Source: Microvirga arvi | GTDB taxonomy: Bacteria > Pseudomonadota > Alphaproteobacteria > Rhizobiales > Beijerinckiaceae | Assembly (NCBI RefSeq): GCF_016892765.1 | Contig: NZ_JAFEMD010000004.1 | Location: 62,001-126,000, forward strand | Direction: 5' to 3' | DNA: 64,000 nucleotides | In this document: positions 45,859 through 54,486 of the stretch, piece after piece | How positions within the stretch are numbered: the stretch's first letter is position 1 | Layout: every line of letters begins with the position of its first letter | Program-made: the position numbers and the translations under genes | Notes under the pieces: model-generated | Seen by the model: the letters and a program-made list of their open reading frames with translations, nothing else | Databases searched by the model: none | What the model was told of the DNA's origin: nothing

Positions 45859-47331
45859 GTGCCTCACTATCTCGGCATCGATGTCGGCACGTCGGCGGTG
45901 AAATCCATCCTCGTTGACGAACGGCAGGCAACGATCGCGGAGGCGGACATTCCGCTGCAGATCTCGCGGCCATACGATCTCTGGTCGGAACAGCATCCTG
46001 ATGCATGGTGGCAAGCCGTTCAGGCGGCCATGGATCAACTCCGCATGAAGGTGCCGGGCATTCTCGCGGACGTGCGCGGGATCGGCCTCTCCGGGCAGAT
46101 GCATGGGGCCGTGCTGCTGGCTTCGGACAATACTCCCCTGCGTCCCGCCATTCTGTGGAATGACGGCCGATCCTTCCGGGAAGCGCAGGAGCTCGGAGCG
46201 AGGCATCCGGAGCTCGCGCCCATCACGGGTGTCATCCCGATGCCGGGCTTCACCGCCCCAAAGCTCCTCTGGCTGGCACGGCACGAGCCTGAGACATTCC
46301 GCTGCGTCAGCAAGGTGATTTTGCCGAAGGACTACATCCGCCTGAAATTGACGGGCGACCTTGTCACCGACATGTCGGATGCGGCCGGCACCTGGTGGCT
46401 CGACGAGGCCAGGCGCGACTGGTCCGACGAGGCGCTGGCAGCGACAGGGCTCAGATGCGATCACATGGCAAGCCTCGTCGAGGGATCGCAGGCTTCCGGC
46501 ACCGTGCGTGCCGAGATCGCCCGGCGATGGGGTCTGCGGCCTGATGTTGTCGTGGCTGGCGGTGCCGGCGACGCGGCTGCGGGCGCCGTCGGTCTTGGCG
46601 CCATCGAAGATGGTTCTGCTTTCATCTCCTTGGGAACTTCCGGGCAATTGTTCGTCACAACGGAAACCTTCAGCCCGACGCCGGAAGCCGTGGTTCACTC
46701 CTTCTGCCACGCCGTGCCCGGCCGCTGGTTTCAGATGGCCGCGATGCTGAATGGTGCAAGCTGCCTCTCCTGGGCAGCCCATCTCCTGAAAAGAGATATC
46801 GGCGAACTCCTGCGCGAGACGGAGGCCGCTTACAAAGGGCCGTCCTCACTTCTCTTCCTGCCCTATCTTATGGGCGAGCGAACGCCTCACAACGATCCCT
46901 ATGCGCGCGGAGTCTTCTTCGGCCTTACGCCTGAAACGCGGCAGACGGATCTGGTGCAGGCCGTCCTCGAAGGTGTCGCCTTCAGTTTCGCCGATGCCAA
47001 GCGTGCGCTCGCGCAGGCCGGTACAGCCCTGACCCATGCCGGCCTCATCGGAGGAGGCTCGAAGAGCGCCTTCTGGGCCAGGACCTTCGCCAATGCCCTG
47101 AACGTGCCCATCGTGCGCTATCGGGGCAGCGACAAGGGACCCGCCTTCGGCGCAGCGCGACTGGCACGCCTCGCGATTACAGGAGAGGCGCCGGACAAGG
47201 TTTGCACCCCACCGGACGTTCTCGAAACCATCGCGCCGGAGAATCCGCTCGTCGACCTTTACGAGGCTCAGGTCGAGGCGTTCCGGAACCTCTACCAAGC
47301 CCTCAAACCGGAATTTGCGCGGGCCTTGTGA
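45859..47331 (+). CDS. xylB: xylulokinase
   Basis: A 490-residue FGGY-family sugar kinase. It opens with YLGIDVGTSAVKSILVD, followed by the substrate region SGQMHGAVLL and the family signature near GGGSKSAFWARTFANALNVP. SGQMHG and the length are typical of XylB, which phosphorylates D-xylulose to the 5-phosphate for the pentose phosphate pathway. GTG start at 45859 with AGGGAG eight bases upstream. No xylose isomerase is present beside it. Confidence 0.88.
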   Translation: MPHYLGIDVGTSAVKSILVDERQATIAEADIPLQISRPYDLWSEQHPDAWWQAVQAAMDQLRMKVPGILADVRGIGLSGQMHGAVLLASDNTPLRPAILWNDGRSFREAQELGARHPELAPITGVIPMPGFTAPKLLWLARHEPETFRCVSKVILPKDYIRLKLTGDLVTDMSDAAGTWWLDEARRDWSDEALAATGLRCDHMASLVEGSQASGTVRAEIARRWGLRPDVVVAGGAGDAAAGAVGLGAIEDGSAFISLGTSGQLFVTTETFSPTPEAVVHSFCHAVPGRWFQMAAMLNGASCLSWAAHLLKRDIGELLRETEAAYKGPSSLLFLPYLMGERTPHNDPYARGVFFGLTPETRQTDLVQAVLEGVAFSFADAKRALAQAGTALTHAGLIGGGSKSAFWARTFANALNVPIVRYRGSDKGPAFGAARLARLAITGEAPDKVCTPPDVLETIAPENPLVDLYEAQVEAFRNLYQALKPEFARAL

Positions 47332-47425
47332 GAATGATCTTGCGGGCAATCGCTATTGGGATATCGAATCCAGGCGGAATCCGAGCCGGCCCATGCTGCT
47401 TGAAACGCAGTGCCCTCTTGAGTAA

Positions 47426-47441
47426 CGACACGATCGTGTCG
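47426..47441. promoter_or_regulatory. 16-bp perfect palindrome before the fructokinase gene
   Basis: CGACACGATCGTGTCG reads the same on both strands and ends 11 bases before the ATG at 47453, overlapping the ribosome-binding region. It may be an operator for a local sugar regulator or an RNA hairpin. No regulator gene is nearby. Confidence 0.45.
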
Positions 47442-47452
47442 GGAGCCTTCAT

Positions 47453-48406
47453 ATGATCTTGGTGACGGGCGAGGCCCTGATCGATCTGTTCATCGGACGA
47501 CCTGATCCAGCAGGTTTCCCGGCTGAGGCCATCGCTGGCGGATCACCTTTCAATGTGGCTATAGGGATCGGTCGCCTCGGCCGGCCCTCGGCTTTCCTGT
47601 CGACCCTGTCCGAGGACGTCTTCGGCTCCTTCCTGACCGACAAGCTCGCCCAGTCCGGTGTGAACACATCCTATATCCGGCGATGCCCGAACTATACGAC
47701 GCTCAGCGTCGTTGCGACCGATGCTTCGGGGCAGCCGCAATACTCCTTCTATGCTCCGGACAGTGCGGATCGCGCCCTCACGCCCGACGCGCTGCCTGCC
47801 CGACTGCCGACGGATGTGAATGCGATCGCCGCAGGCTCCTATGCACTCGGTGTCGAGCCTGTCGCGACGGCCATCGAGATCCTTCTGCGCCGGGAGGCCG
47901 GCACGCGCGTGATCTCGCTCGACCCCAATGTGCGGCCGCGCGTCGTCGGTGATCTGAAGGTCTATCGGGAGCGATTCGAGCGCCTGCTGGCCTATGCCAC
48001 CATCGTGAAGGCGAGCGACGAGGATATCGAGCTGCTCTATTCCACGCATGATCTCGCATCAGCAGCATGCTCCTGGCTGGAGCGCGGCCCCAAGCTCGTC
48101 ATCATCACGCGCGGCGAGAAGGGATCCCTGGCTGCGCTCGCCGACAGGATTGTGGAGCGCCCTGCCCCCAGGATCGAGGTCGTCGACACCGTCGGTGCGG
48201 GCGACACCTTTCACGCCGGCCTGCTCGCCTGGCTCGATGCCAAAGACCTGCTGACGCCTCAGGGCATTGCGGGATTGAGCGAAGCGCAGGTCACGGGCGC
48301 AGTCGATTTTGCGGCAGCGGCGGCTGCCATCGTCTGCACCCGCCGCGGCGCCGATCCGCCTTCATGGTCCGAGACGGAGCAATTCATCGCCTCACGTGCT
48401 CGATGA
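47453..48406 (+). CDS. PfkB-family carbohydrate kinase (probable fructokinase)
   Basis: A 317-residue ribokinase-fold kinase. N-terminal GGSPFNVAIGIGRLG and C-terminal DTVGAGDTFHAGLLAWL carry the two PfkB signatures; the Asp of GAGD is the catalytic base. The sequence around the sugar site is fructokinase-like rather than ribokinase-like. It would make fructose-6-phosphate. The AGE-family isomerase gene overlaps its stop (ATGA at 48403) or follows 14 bases later, suggesting cotranscription and a joint route from a hexose to fructose-6-phosphate. Confidence 0.85.
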   Translation: MILVTGEALIDLFIGRPDPAGFPAEAIAGGSPFNVAIGIGRLGRPSAFLSTLSEDVFGSFLTDKLAQSGVNTSYIRRCPNYTTLSVVATDASGQPQYSFYAPDSADRALTPDALPARLPTDVNAIAAGSYALGVEPVATAIEILLRREAGTRVISLDPNVRPRVVGDLKVYRERFERLLAYATIVKASDEDIELLYSTHDLASAACSWLERGPKLVIITRGEKGSLAALADRIVERPAPRIEVVDTVGAGDTFHAGLLAWLDAKDLLTPQGIAGLSEAQVTGAVDFAAAAAAIVCTRRGADPPSWSETEQFIASRAR

Positions 48407-48420
48407 CAATGGAACGTATC

Positions 48421-49677
48421 ATGACAAACTCTCAGCCCGTCCTTCCTCCCCTCGGCACATCCTGGCGCTCCAACCGCTTTCACCGGCAATGGCTGTTCGA
48501 GCAGGCCAACAACCTGTTCGACTTCTTCCAACACAGCGTCATCAATCCCGCCGGCGGCTTCTTCAATCTCGGCGATGCGGGACAACCCATCGGAACCAGA
48601 AATACCCTCCGGCAGATTCATAGCACCACCCGCATGGTGCATTGCTTCGCCATCGGCACCCTGCTCGGTCGACCGGGCTCCGATGCGATCGTCGACCATG
48701 GCATGAATTACCTTTGGAACGCCCATCGCGATGCACAGAACGGCGGCTATGTCTGGTCGCTGGACGATGACGGGCCTCAGGATGACACCAAGCAGGCCTA
48801 TGGGCATGCCTTCGTGCTGCTGGCTGCCTCCAGTGCGAAGGTGGTCGGTCACCCCATGGCGGACCGCCTGTTGGAGGATGTCACGCAGGTCCTGGAGGAG
48901 CGATTCTGGGAGGAACAGCACGGTGTCGTAAGGGAGGAATTCTCCCGCGACTGGCAGCCTCTGAGCCAGTATCGCGGCCAGAACTCCAACATGCACCTGA
49001 CGGAAGCCCTGATGGCCGCTTTTGAGGCGACGGGCAGCCGCACCTATCTCGACAAGGCGGAACGTATCGCAAGCCTCATCATCGGTCGTCACGCCGCCGC
49101 CCTCGGCTATCGGGTTGCCGAGCACTTCCATGCCGATTGGAGCCTCGACAGGGACTACCGCGGGCACGAAATGTTCCGTCCCTTCGGCACGACCCCCGGC
49201 CACTGGCTCGAATGGGCAAGGCTCCTTCTTCAGCTCTGGTCCCTTGGCGGAGAGCGACATGCCTGGATGCCGGAGGCATCCCGCGAACTGTTCAGGCAGG
49301 CCATTGAACTCGGCTGGGACAAGGACAAGGGCGGGCTCTTCTACGCCCTCGACTGGGACGACAAGCCGAGATTGCCGCATAAGCTCTGGTGGCCCTGCGC
49401 AGAAGCCATCGGCGCGGCGTCGTTCCTGAGCGAGCATAGTCCAAGCGATTTCCACGAGCAGTGGTACCGCACCCTCTGGGGCTTCGCCGACCGCTACCTG
49501 ATAGATCACAGGCACGGGGGCTGGCGGCCTGAACTGGCGGAAGATCTCAAGCCGAGTGCGACTCTGTTCACTGGCAAGCCCGACCTCTACCACGCTCTGC
49601 AGGCCTGCCTGATTCCGCTCTTTCCGGCGACCGGCAGCCTCACCAAGGTCATTCCTGAAGCCGTCGCTCAGGTCTGA
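48421..49677 (+). CDS. AGE-family sugar isomerase/epimerase (mannose isomerase-like)
   Basis: A 418-residue (alpha/alpha)6-barrel protein of the N-acylglucosamine 2-epimerase superfamily. Conserved segments are STTRMVHCFAIG, GQNSNMHLTEALMAAFEAT and KLWWPCAEAIGAA, with His residues that do general acid/base work in this group. Next to a fructokinase, a D-mannose (or lyxose) to D-fructose isomerase role is the best guess. ATG 48421 has GGAA upstream; 48403 and 48409 are alternatives. Its end overlaps the convergent ribokinase gene by ten bases. Confidence 0.85.
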   Translation: MTNSQPVLPPLGTSWRSNRFHRQWLFEQANNLFDFFQHSVINPAGGFFNLGDAGQPIGTRNTLRQIHSTTRMVHCFAIGTLLGRPGSDAIVDHGMNYLWNAHRDAQNGGYVWSLDDDGPQDDTKQAYGHAFVLLAASSAKVVGHPMADRLLEDVTQVLEERFWEEQHGVVREEFSRDWQPLSQYRGQNSNMHLTEALMAAFEATGSRTYLDKAERIASLIIGRHAAALGYRVAEHFHADWSLDRDYRGHEMFRPFGTTPGHWLEWARLLLQLWSLGGERHAWMPEASRELFRQAIELGWDKDKGGLFYALDWDDKPRLPHKLWWPCAEAIGAASFLSEHSPSDFHEQWYRTLWGFADRYLIDHRHGGWRPELAEDLKPSATLFTGKPDLYHALQACLIPLFPATGSLTKVIPEAVAQV

Positions 49678-50603
49678 GCGAGGTGCCGCTCCAGCGCATC
49701 CCTGTGCGGCATTCCCGCCTGGGCACCGGCTGTGAGGCAGGATAGGGACGCGGCCGCGCAGGCTCTTTCCATGCCGGGACCGGTCGCCAGGCCTTCCGCG
49801 AGGCTGTTCGCCAGCACGCCGACGAAGGTGTCGCCTGCACCGGTGGTATCGACCGGGATGATCGGATGGACTGCCGCATGTATCTGGGTCCCATCGGCGG
49901 CGATGGCGTAAGCCCCCCGCGCGCCTGCCGTCACGATGCTGGTCGGTCCGAATTCATGGGTGAGGATCGTGGCGGCCCTGAGATAATCGTTCCCGACTGG
50001 CTCGCCCACGATCTCGGCGATGGCGAGCGCCTCGTGCTCATTGACGACCAGCACATCCGTCGCTTGGAGGAGTTGGGCCATGACCGAACGTTCCTTCACA
50101 GGCGGAACCGGAGCGAAGTTCCAGACCACCTTCGCGCCGAACCGGCGCGCCCGTGTAGCGACGTCGAGACTGTCGGTCGGGGACACCTCCATCTGTAGCA
50201 CCAGGACGGTGGCCTTGGAGAGCAGGCTGTCAGAAAGATCGGTGGAGCGCAGGGCCATGTTCGCGCCATTGGCGACCGTGATAGCGTTCTCCCCCGTGCC
50301 GTCGACCGTGATGAACGCACAGCCGGTCGGGTCCTCCGCGATCCGGATGGCCTCGACATCGATGCCGTTCTCTTCGAGGTTCTTCAGGCAGGCCGTTCCA
50401 AAGGGATCATTGCCAACGGCTCCCGCCATGGCGACCCGGACCGGCCCGCCTCGACTGATCCGCGCGGCGGCAACCGCCTGGTTGGCTCCCTTGCCTCCGA
50501 AGAAGCTGTCGGCCCGACGCGACAGGACGGTTTCGCCTGGCCGGGCGATCCGCGGCACCCTGGCGACCAGATCCATATTGATCGAACCGAAGACGATGAT
50601 CAT
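49668..50603 (-). CDS. rbsK: ribokinase
   Basis: A 311-residue PfkB-family kinase with ribokinase traits: the start IIVFGSINMDLVARVPRIARPGET, FFGGKGANQAVAAARI and DTTGAGDTFVGVLA. It phosphorylates D-ribose to ribose-5-phosphate. It is convergent with the AGE isomerase and no ribose ABC transporter is present in the window. Confidence 0.9.
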   Translation of the reverse strand: MIIVFGSINMDLVARVPRIARPGETVLSRRADSFFGGKGANQAVAAARISRGGPVRVAMAGAVGNDPFGTACLKNLEENGIDVEAIRIAEDPTGCAFITVDGTGENAITVANGANMALRSTDLSDSLLSKATVLVLQMEVSPTDSLDVATRARRFGAKVVWNFAPVPPVKERSVMAQLLQATDVLVVNEHEALAIAEIVGEPVGNDYLRAATILTHEFGPTSIVTAGARGAYAIAADGTQIHAAVHPIIPVDTTGAGDTFVGVLANSLAEGLATGPGMERACAAASLSCLTAGAQAGMPHRDALERHLAQT

Positions 50604-51021
50604 GCCGCTGCGCCTCTCTTGAAGCTCTTCCTTACCATCATGCCTCCGGACCGGGCATGGGGCTGCAGATCATCCTCACCTTGCGAGGGGCCATGGCAGC
50701 CATCCACAGCTATTTCCCGCCTCTGCACCACAGAGGGATTATGCTCTGGAACTAAGCAGGCTGCCTCAACATTTGACTCGCAGGTAGGCGTAGCAGCGGT
50801 AAACTGTCATCAGAATCAAAGATAGTTTGCCACTGGCAGATATAAGACAGGCTTTAATGGGCAGGCAGGCTGATCCTTTCTCTCTGGATCGCGGAAATTC
50901 ACCGCCCGCAGCGACTCGCTCTCGAATCCCCGTTTCTTCACTCGCAAGTTTCTTCCCCAGGCACCTCTGCGCGGCGCCTGGATAGGTCTCTGTGCGCAGT
51001 CTTAAAACCCGGAGTAGGTCA
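50604..51021. other. 418-bp intergenic stretch between rbsK and phoH-like gene
   Basis: Divergent promoter region. The only structure I see is a CCAGGC/GCCTGG stem (50957-50962 / 50976-50981). No convincing coding or RNA gene. Confidence 0.5.
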
Positions 51022-51756
51022 TTGAGCAAGCATCATGAGAAGCAGAGACGCAAGACCCGCCGCTCCCAGGAAACAGCGGAAGTCTTCGACCTCACCGGGT
51101 CCAAGTTCCAAGCCGAACGCAGCCTTCCGCCCATCAAGCCGCTCAATGCCACCCAGGACGATTATCTCGATGCCTTGAAAAGCAATTCCCAGGTCGTGGT
51201 GCTCGGCCCTGCAGGCACCGGCAAGACCTGGATCGCCGCAACCTATGCTGCGGACCTTTTCCGCCAGCGGCGCATCCGCAAGATCATTCTCACCCGGCCC
51301 AATGTCCCGAGTGGCCGCTCGCTCGGTTTCTTTCCCGGGTCGCTCGAGGAGAAATTCGGTCCATGGGCTGCTCCCGTGATCGAGGCTGTCAAGGAACGCA
51401 TCGGCTCCGCAGCCTACGAGATTGCGGTCAAGAACGGCGATATCGAGATGGTGCCCTTCGAGGTGATGCGCGGCCGATCCTGGCGCGACGCCTTCGTCCT
51501 TCTGGACGAGGCACAGAATGCCACTCCTGCCGAAATGAAGACCTTCCTCACCCGTATCGGAGAGGATTGCAAAGTGGTGATCAACGGTGATGTGAGCCAG
51601 TGCGACCTGCGCGAGACCTCCGGTCTTCGCACGGTCATTCACCTGATCAAGTCGCAGATGCTCCCCGTTCCTATCGTCGAGTTCACCCTCAACGATATCG
51701 TGCGGTCTGGCGTCTGCGAAATGTGGGTGCGTGCATTTGAGGAGGTCCACTGCTAA
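51022..51756 (+). CDS. PhoH-family P-loop ATPase
   Basis: A 244-residue PhoH-like ATPase with Walker A GPAGTGKTW and Walker B FVLLDEAQNAT. The family is tied to RNA metabolism and phosphate stress in different bacteria, with no settled role. A basic N-terminus (KHHEKQRRKTRR) could bind nucleic acid. The TTG at 51022 follows GGAG with correct spacing; this uncommon start is preferred over one 30 bases upstream. It is short next to PhoH with a KH domain (~350 residues). Confidence 0.85.
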   Translation: MSKHHEKQRRKTRRSQETAEVFDLTGSKFQAERSLPPIKPLNATQDDYLDALKSNSQVVVLGPAGTGKTWIAATYAADLFRQRRIRKIILTRPNVPSGRSLGFFPGSLEEKFGPWAAPVIEAVKERIGSAAYEIAVKNGDIEMVPFEVMRGRSWRDAFVLLDEAQNATPAEMKTFLTRIGEDCKVVINGDVSQCDLRETSGLRTVIHLIKSQMLPVPIVEFTLNDIVRSGVCEMWVRAFEEVHC

Positions 51757-51803
51757 CGCAGTGGACCCTGATTATTTCAACAAAACACGAAGGAGGCTGA
51801 AAG

Positions 51804-52490
51804 TCAGGCGAGTTCGATCGCGCCCACTTCGGGGCCCTTACGGCCTTCGACGATGGCGACGCGCACTGCCTGTCCCTGGTCGAGCTGGCCAAGGCCGGCG
51901 CGCTCCACGACGGAGATGTGCAGGAACAGGTCCTTGCTCTCGCCCTCGACGGAGACGAAGCCATAGCCCTTAACGGAGTCGAACCACTTCACGGTGGCCG
52001 GCACCTCCGGCGGACCGCTCACGGGACGTGGGCTGCTCGGACGGGAGAACCCGCCGGATTGCCCGGGTCCGGGACCACCACCAGCACGCGGTGGCCGAGG
52101 CGGCCGAGCACCACGGGGTGGCTCGGGCTCTGCCGTGCTGGTGTCCACGCTGACGATTTCCTGGACCTGCGGACCCTTCTGGCCCGAGCCGACCTTGATG
52201 ACCAGGGTCGTGCCGGATTCGAGTGCGGAATAGCCCGCCGCCTCGACCTGCCGGATATGCAGGAAGGCCTCGCCCGATCCGTCGGTCATTTCGACGAAGC
52301 CAAAGCCCTTCTCAGGATTGAACCACTTCACCCGCGCCCCAGTCTCGGGTCCCGCGGCTGAAGAGCCATAGGATGTCTGCTGCCGCATGGGCCGTTCAAA
52401 AGATGTTGGCGGAGCGAAATCGCCCCAGTGATCTTCGGGTTGACCGCCAAATTGACGTCGGCGATCACGGTGATCATTTCCCCGGCCCAT
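51804..52490 (-). CDS. double cold-shock-domain protein
   Basis: A 228-residue protein with two cold-shock domains. CSD1 (about 51-115) has VKWFNPEKGFGFVEM and FLHIRQVE. CSD2 (about 162-226) has VKWFDSVKGYGFVSV and DLFLHISVVE. Both RNP1 (KGFGFV, KGYGFV) and RNP2-like motifs are intact, so both can bind single-stranded RNA/DNA. A Pro/Gly/Arg-rich linker (RPPRPPRAGGGPG) joins them, and a basic N-terminal tail (RGNDHRDRRRQ) precedes them. Tandem-CSD proteins are common in Rhizobiales. Confidence 0.88.
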   Translation of the reverse strand: MGRGNDHRDRRRQFGGQPEDHWGDFAPPTSFERPMRQQTSYGSSAAGPETGARVKWFNPEKGFGFVEMTDGSGEAFLHIRQVEAAGYSALESGTTLVIKVGSGQKGPQVQEIVSVDTSTAEPEPPRGARPPRPPRAGGGPGPGQSGGFSRPSSPRPVSGPPEVPATVKWFDSVKGYGFVSVEGESKDLFLHISVVERAGLGQLDQGQAVRVAIVEGRKGPEVGAIELA

Positions 52491-53264
52491 CAGGACTGCC
52501 TTCTAAAGTCTCAAGTTTCGTAAACGCCATAGGCGTAACGCCCCCAACCATTGAGGGCAAGAAGATAACTACTCATACCTATACGTTTCATGCAAGGTCC
52601 CAAAAAGGGGACCAGTGCTGTTTGTGGGGTGTCGGCAGGAGAATTCAGGCCTGAGGCCCGCTTTTTTAAGGACATGCCGACCATCCCGCCTGTCCTATCG
52701 TGGCTCGAATGCCGGCCAAGGAGAGCACAGTTATGCCTAGATCGGCCCCAGACCAGCCTCATGATCCCGGATCGGCAGCCCCCCGGCTGACCCTTTCCCG
52801 ACCGTCTCCAAGATGTGATCCAGCTTGACCGTGACCGTGGATGGCCTCCCATGACCCCATCACCCTCTCCGAAGCCTAAATAGAGCTTGGGTTCTTTGGC
52901 CATCGGGACGGATTAGAAAGTAATTGACAAGATCCGTCCCCCGAATGAGCGGTCCGCCCCGCCTGTCATATGACGCAGTACAGTATCGATGCCATGCCGA
53001 AAGGGCAGGTCATCACCTCCTTTGAGGTTGTAGGGACGAAAGCTGCACCAGAAATTCGCGCAGGGATTGCATTGCAGACCCTGGCATTATGGAGATGGTC
53101 GCAGGTATTTACTTTCGCTCAGTAGCAGAGTTACGATGCCGCTTAAGATCATCCTAACCTATGATAGTGAACGGACCCTAGCTATTCGCATATATTGATT
53201 GCCTCTGATTCGTATAACGACGCCAAAAGGCGCATCATGAGGTGGAATCCGGCCAGGAGGGGCT
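52491..53264. other. 774-bp intergenic stretch with possible small ORFs
   Basis: No standard gene. It holds a GGTCCC/GGGGACC stem at 52595-52612 in the cold-shock gene leader. A 31-codon ORF with a good AAGGAG lies at 52733-52828 (+). A 51-codon ORF beginning MTQYSIDAMPKGQVIT lies at 52970-53125 (+) without a ribosome-binding site. Opposite the latter, a minus-strand AAAGGAGGTG precedes an ATG. The stretch looks AT-richer than its flanks and may hold gene remnants. Confidence 0.35.
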
Positions 53265-53651
53265 ATGCTTGAAGACCGCAGAAAGCGAGTCCTGATTGTC
53301 GAAGACGAGGCCATGATCTCGATGCTGATCGAAGACATGGTTCTGGATTTCGGTTGCCAGATTGTGGGACCAGCAGCCCGGCTAGACCACGCTCTTACTC
53401 TTGCCCTGCAAACTGAAATCGATATCGGCCTTCTCGACATCAATGTGGACGGATCCGTCGTGTTCCCAGTCGCGGATGTTCTGCGCTTTCGCAAAATTCC
53501 CTTCATTTTCTCGACAGGCTACGATTTCCGCTCGCTCCCGGAACGTTTCCGCGACTGCCCGACATTGTCGAAGCCCTTCTCGTACCAGAGTTTCGCCGAT
53601 ACGCTCCGAGTGGCCCTCGCGGCAGCCCCGGGCGCTTCGGAAGTCGTTTAG
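53265..53651 (+). CDS. single-domain response regulator, FAT-GUY-like
   Basis: A 128-residue receiver domain without an output domain. The acidic pocket is in VEDEAM (residues 12-17), the phospho-acceptor is Asp58 in LLDINVDG, and the conserved Lys is at 103 in LSKPF. The PFIFSTGYD segment (79-87) replaces the usual loop and resembles the FAT-GUY motif of alphaproteobacterial regulators that relay phosphate in general-stress signalling with HWE/HisKA_2 kinases. No partner kinase is adjacent. Confidence 0.82.
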   Translation: MLEDRRKRVLIVEDEAMISMLIEDMVLDFGCQIVGPAARLDHALTLALQTEIDIGLLDINVDGSVVFPVADVLRFRKIPFIFSTGYDFRSLPERFRDCPTLSKPFSYQSFADTLRVALAAAPGASEVV

Positions 53652-54042
53652 ATTCCGCTGGGTAGAAGACAGCCAGCCTCACTTTCATCATTGACGGGGA
53701 GTTGTCGCCCGACTTGGATCGTATCCGGGCCTCCCTGAGCATCACGGCCAGGACAGCGGTTGCCTTCATCCTTCTGAGAAGGCATTGCAACGCAGCGCGC
53801 CATTCCCTAACCTTCGAACGGGCATCGCTGCTCATGCAGGCCCGTCTCGATAATACTCACAGCGCGTCCAACATGTACCGGGAGCCGAGAGCGTTCATTC
53901 CGCATGGACAACACGCCAAGAGGCAGAGCGTACAATTTGAACTTCAGATCTGGAGAACATCGTCCCGTGACCCATCTTGTTGATCGATAATCCCAGTCCA
54001 AACACACAACGCCTCTTGGATGGCGCGGAGCTTATTAAGACT
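53652..54042. other. 391-bp intergenic stretch before the SET-domain gene
   Basis: No gene I can support. Overlapping frames here lack ribosome-binding sites and natural-looking protein composition. It probably holds the SET-gene promoter. Confidence 0.4.
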
Positions 54043-54465
54043 ATGAGTAGCAGACGGCCGGATGGCCCCTTTCGTGTCGGACGGGCGGAAACAGGCCTTG
54101 GACTTTTCGCGACGGATGTCATCGAAAAGGATGACTTCATCATCGAGTATATCGGGCCTCGGATCACAAGCGAGGAGGTGGAGAGGCGTCGTAACACACG
54201 CTACCTGTTCGAGATCAACAGCCGCTGGACAATCGACGGATCGCCGCGCTGGAACACCGCACGCTACATCAACCATTCGTGCCGCCCGAACGCTCAGGCA
54301 ACCGTGTCACGCGGCAAGATCCGCATCAAGGCGATCAAGCGCATCAAGCCCGGTGACGAGATTACCTACAACTACGGGAAGAACTATTTCGAGACATTCA
54401 TCAAGCCGAACGGCTGCAAATGCCACTCCTGCGAACGGAAGCGCGCGAAACAGGCCGGTGACTGA
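54043..54465 (+). CDS. SET-domain protein (putative lysine methyltransferase)
   Basis: A 140-residue protein that is nearly all SET domain. The SAM-binding start GPFRVGRAETGLGLFA is followed by the catalytic pseudoknot motifs RYINHSCRPNA (NHSC 77-80) and GDEITYNYG (YNYG 109-112). A post-SET cysteine cluster follows (Cys125, Cys127, Cys130 in GCKCHSC), which with Cys80 could hold zinc. All residues expected for lysine methyl transfer are present. The target is unknown; ribosomal or DNA-binding proteins are options. The start is ATG 54043 with GGAG 12 bases upstream; a TTG at 53977 would add 22 residues. Confidence 0.85.
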   Translation: MSSRRPDGPFRVGRAETGLGLFATDVIEKDDFIIEYIGPRITSEEVERRRNTRYLFEINSRWTIDGSPRWNTARYINHSCRPNAQATVSRGKIRIKAIKRIKPGDEITYNYGKNYFETFIKPNGCKCHSCERKRAKQAGD

Positions 54466-54486
54466 TTGTCGCGAAGGGGGCCAGAG

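Noticed and set aside
52511-52903. A 130-codon minus-strand frame beginning MAKEPKLYLGF
   Set aside because: It overlaps the cold-shock leader, has no ribosome-binding site, and the composition after the first residues looks random.
53013-53023. TCACCTCCTTT, matching the 3' end of 16S rRNA
   Set aside because: Only 11 bases match and nothing else of an rRNA is nearby; it is more simply the complement of a Shine-Dalgarno-like sequence.
53702-53983. A 93-codon plus-strand frame between the response regulator and the SET gene
   Set aside because: No ribosome-binding site and low-quality composition; not supported as a gene.
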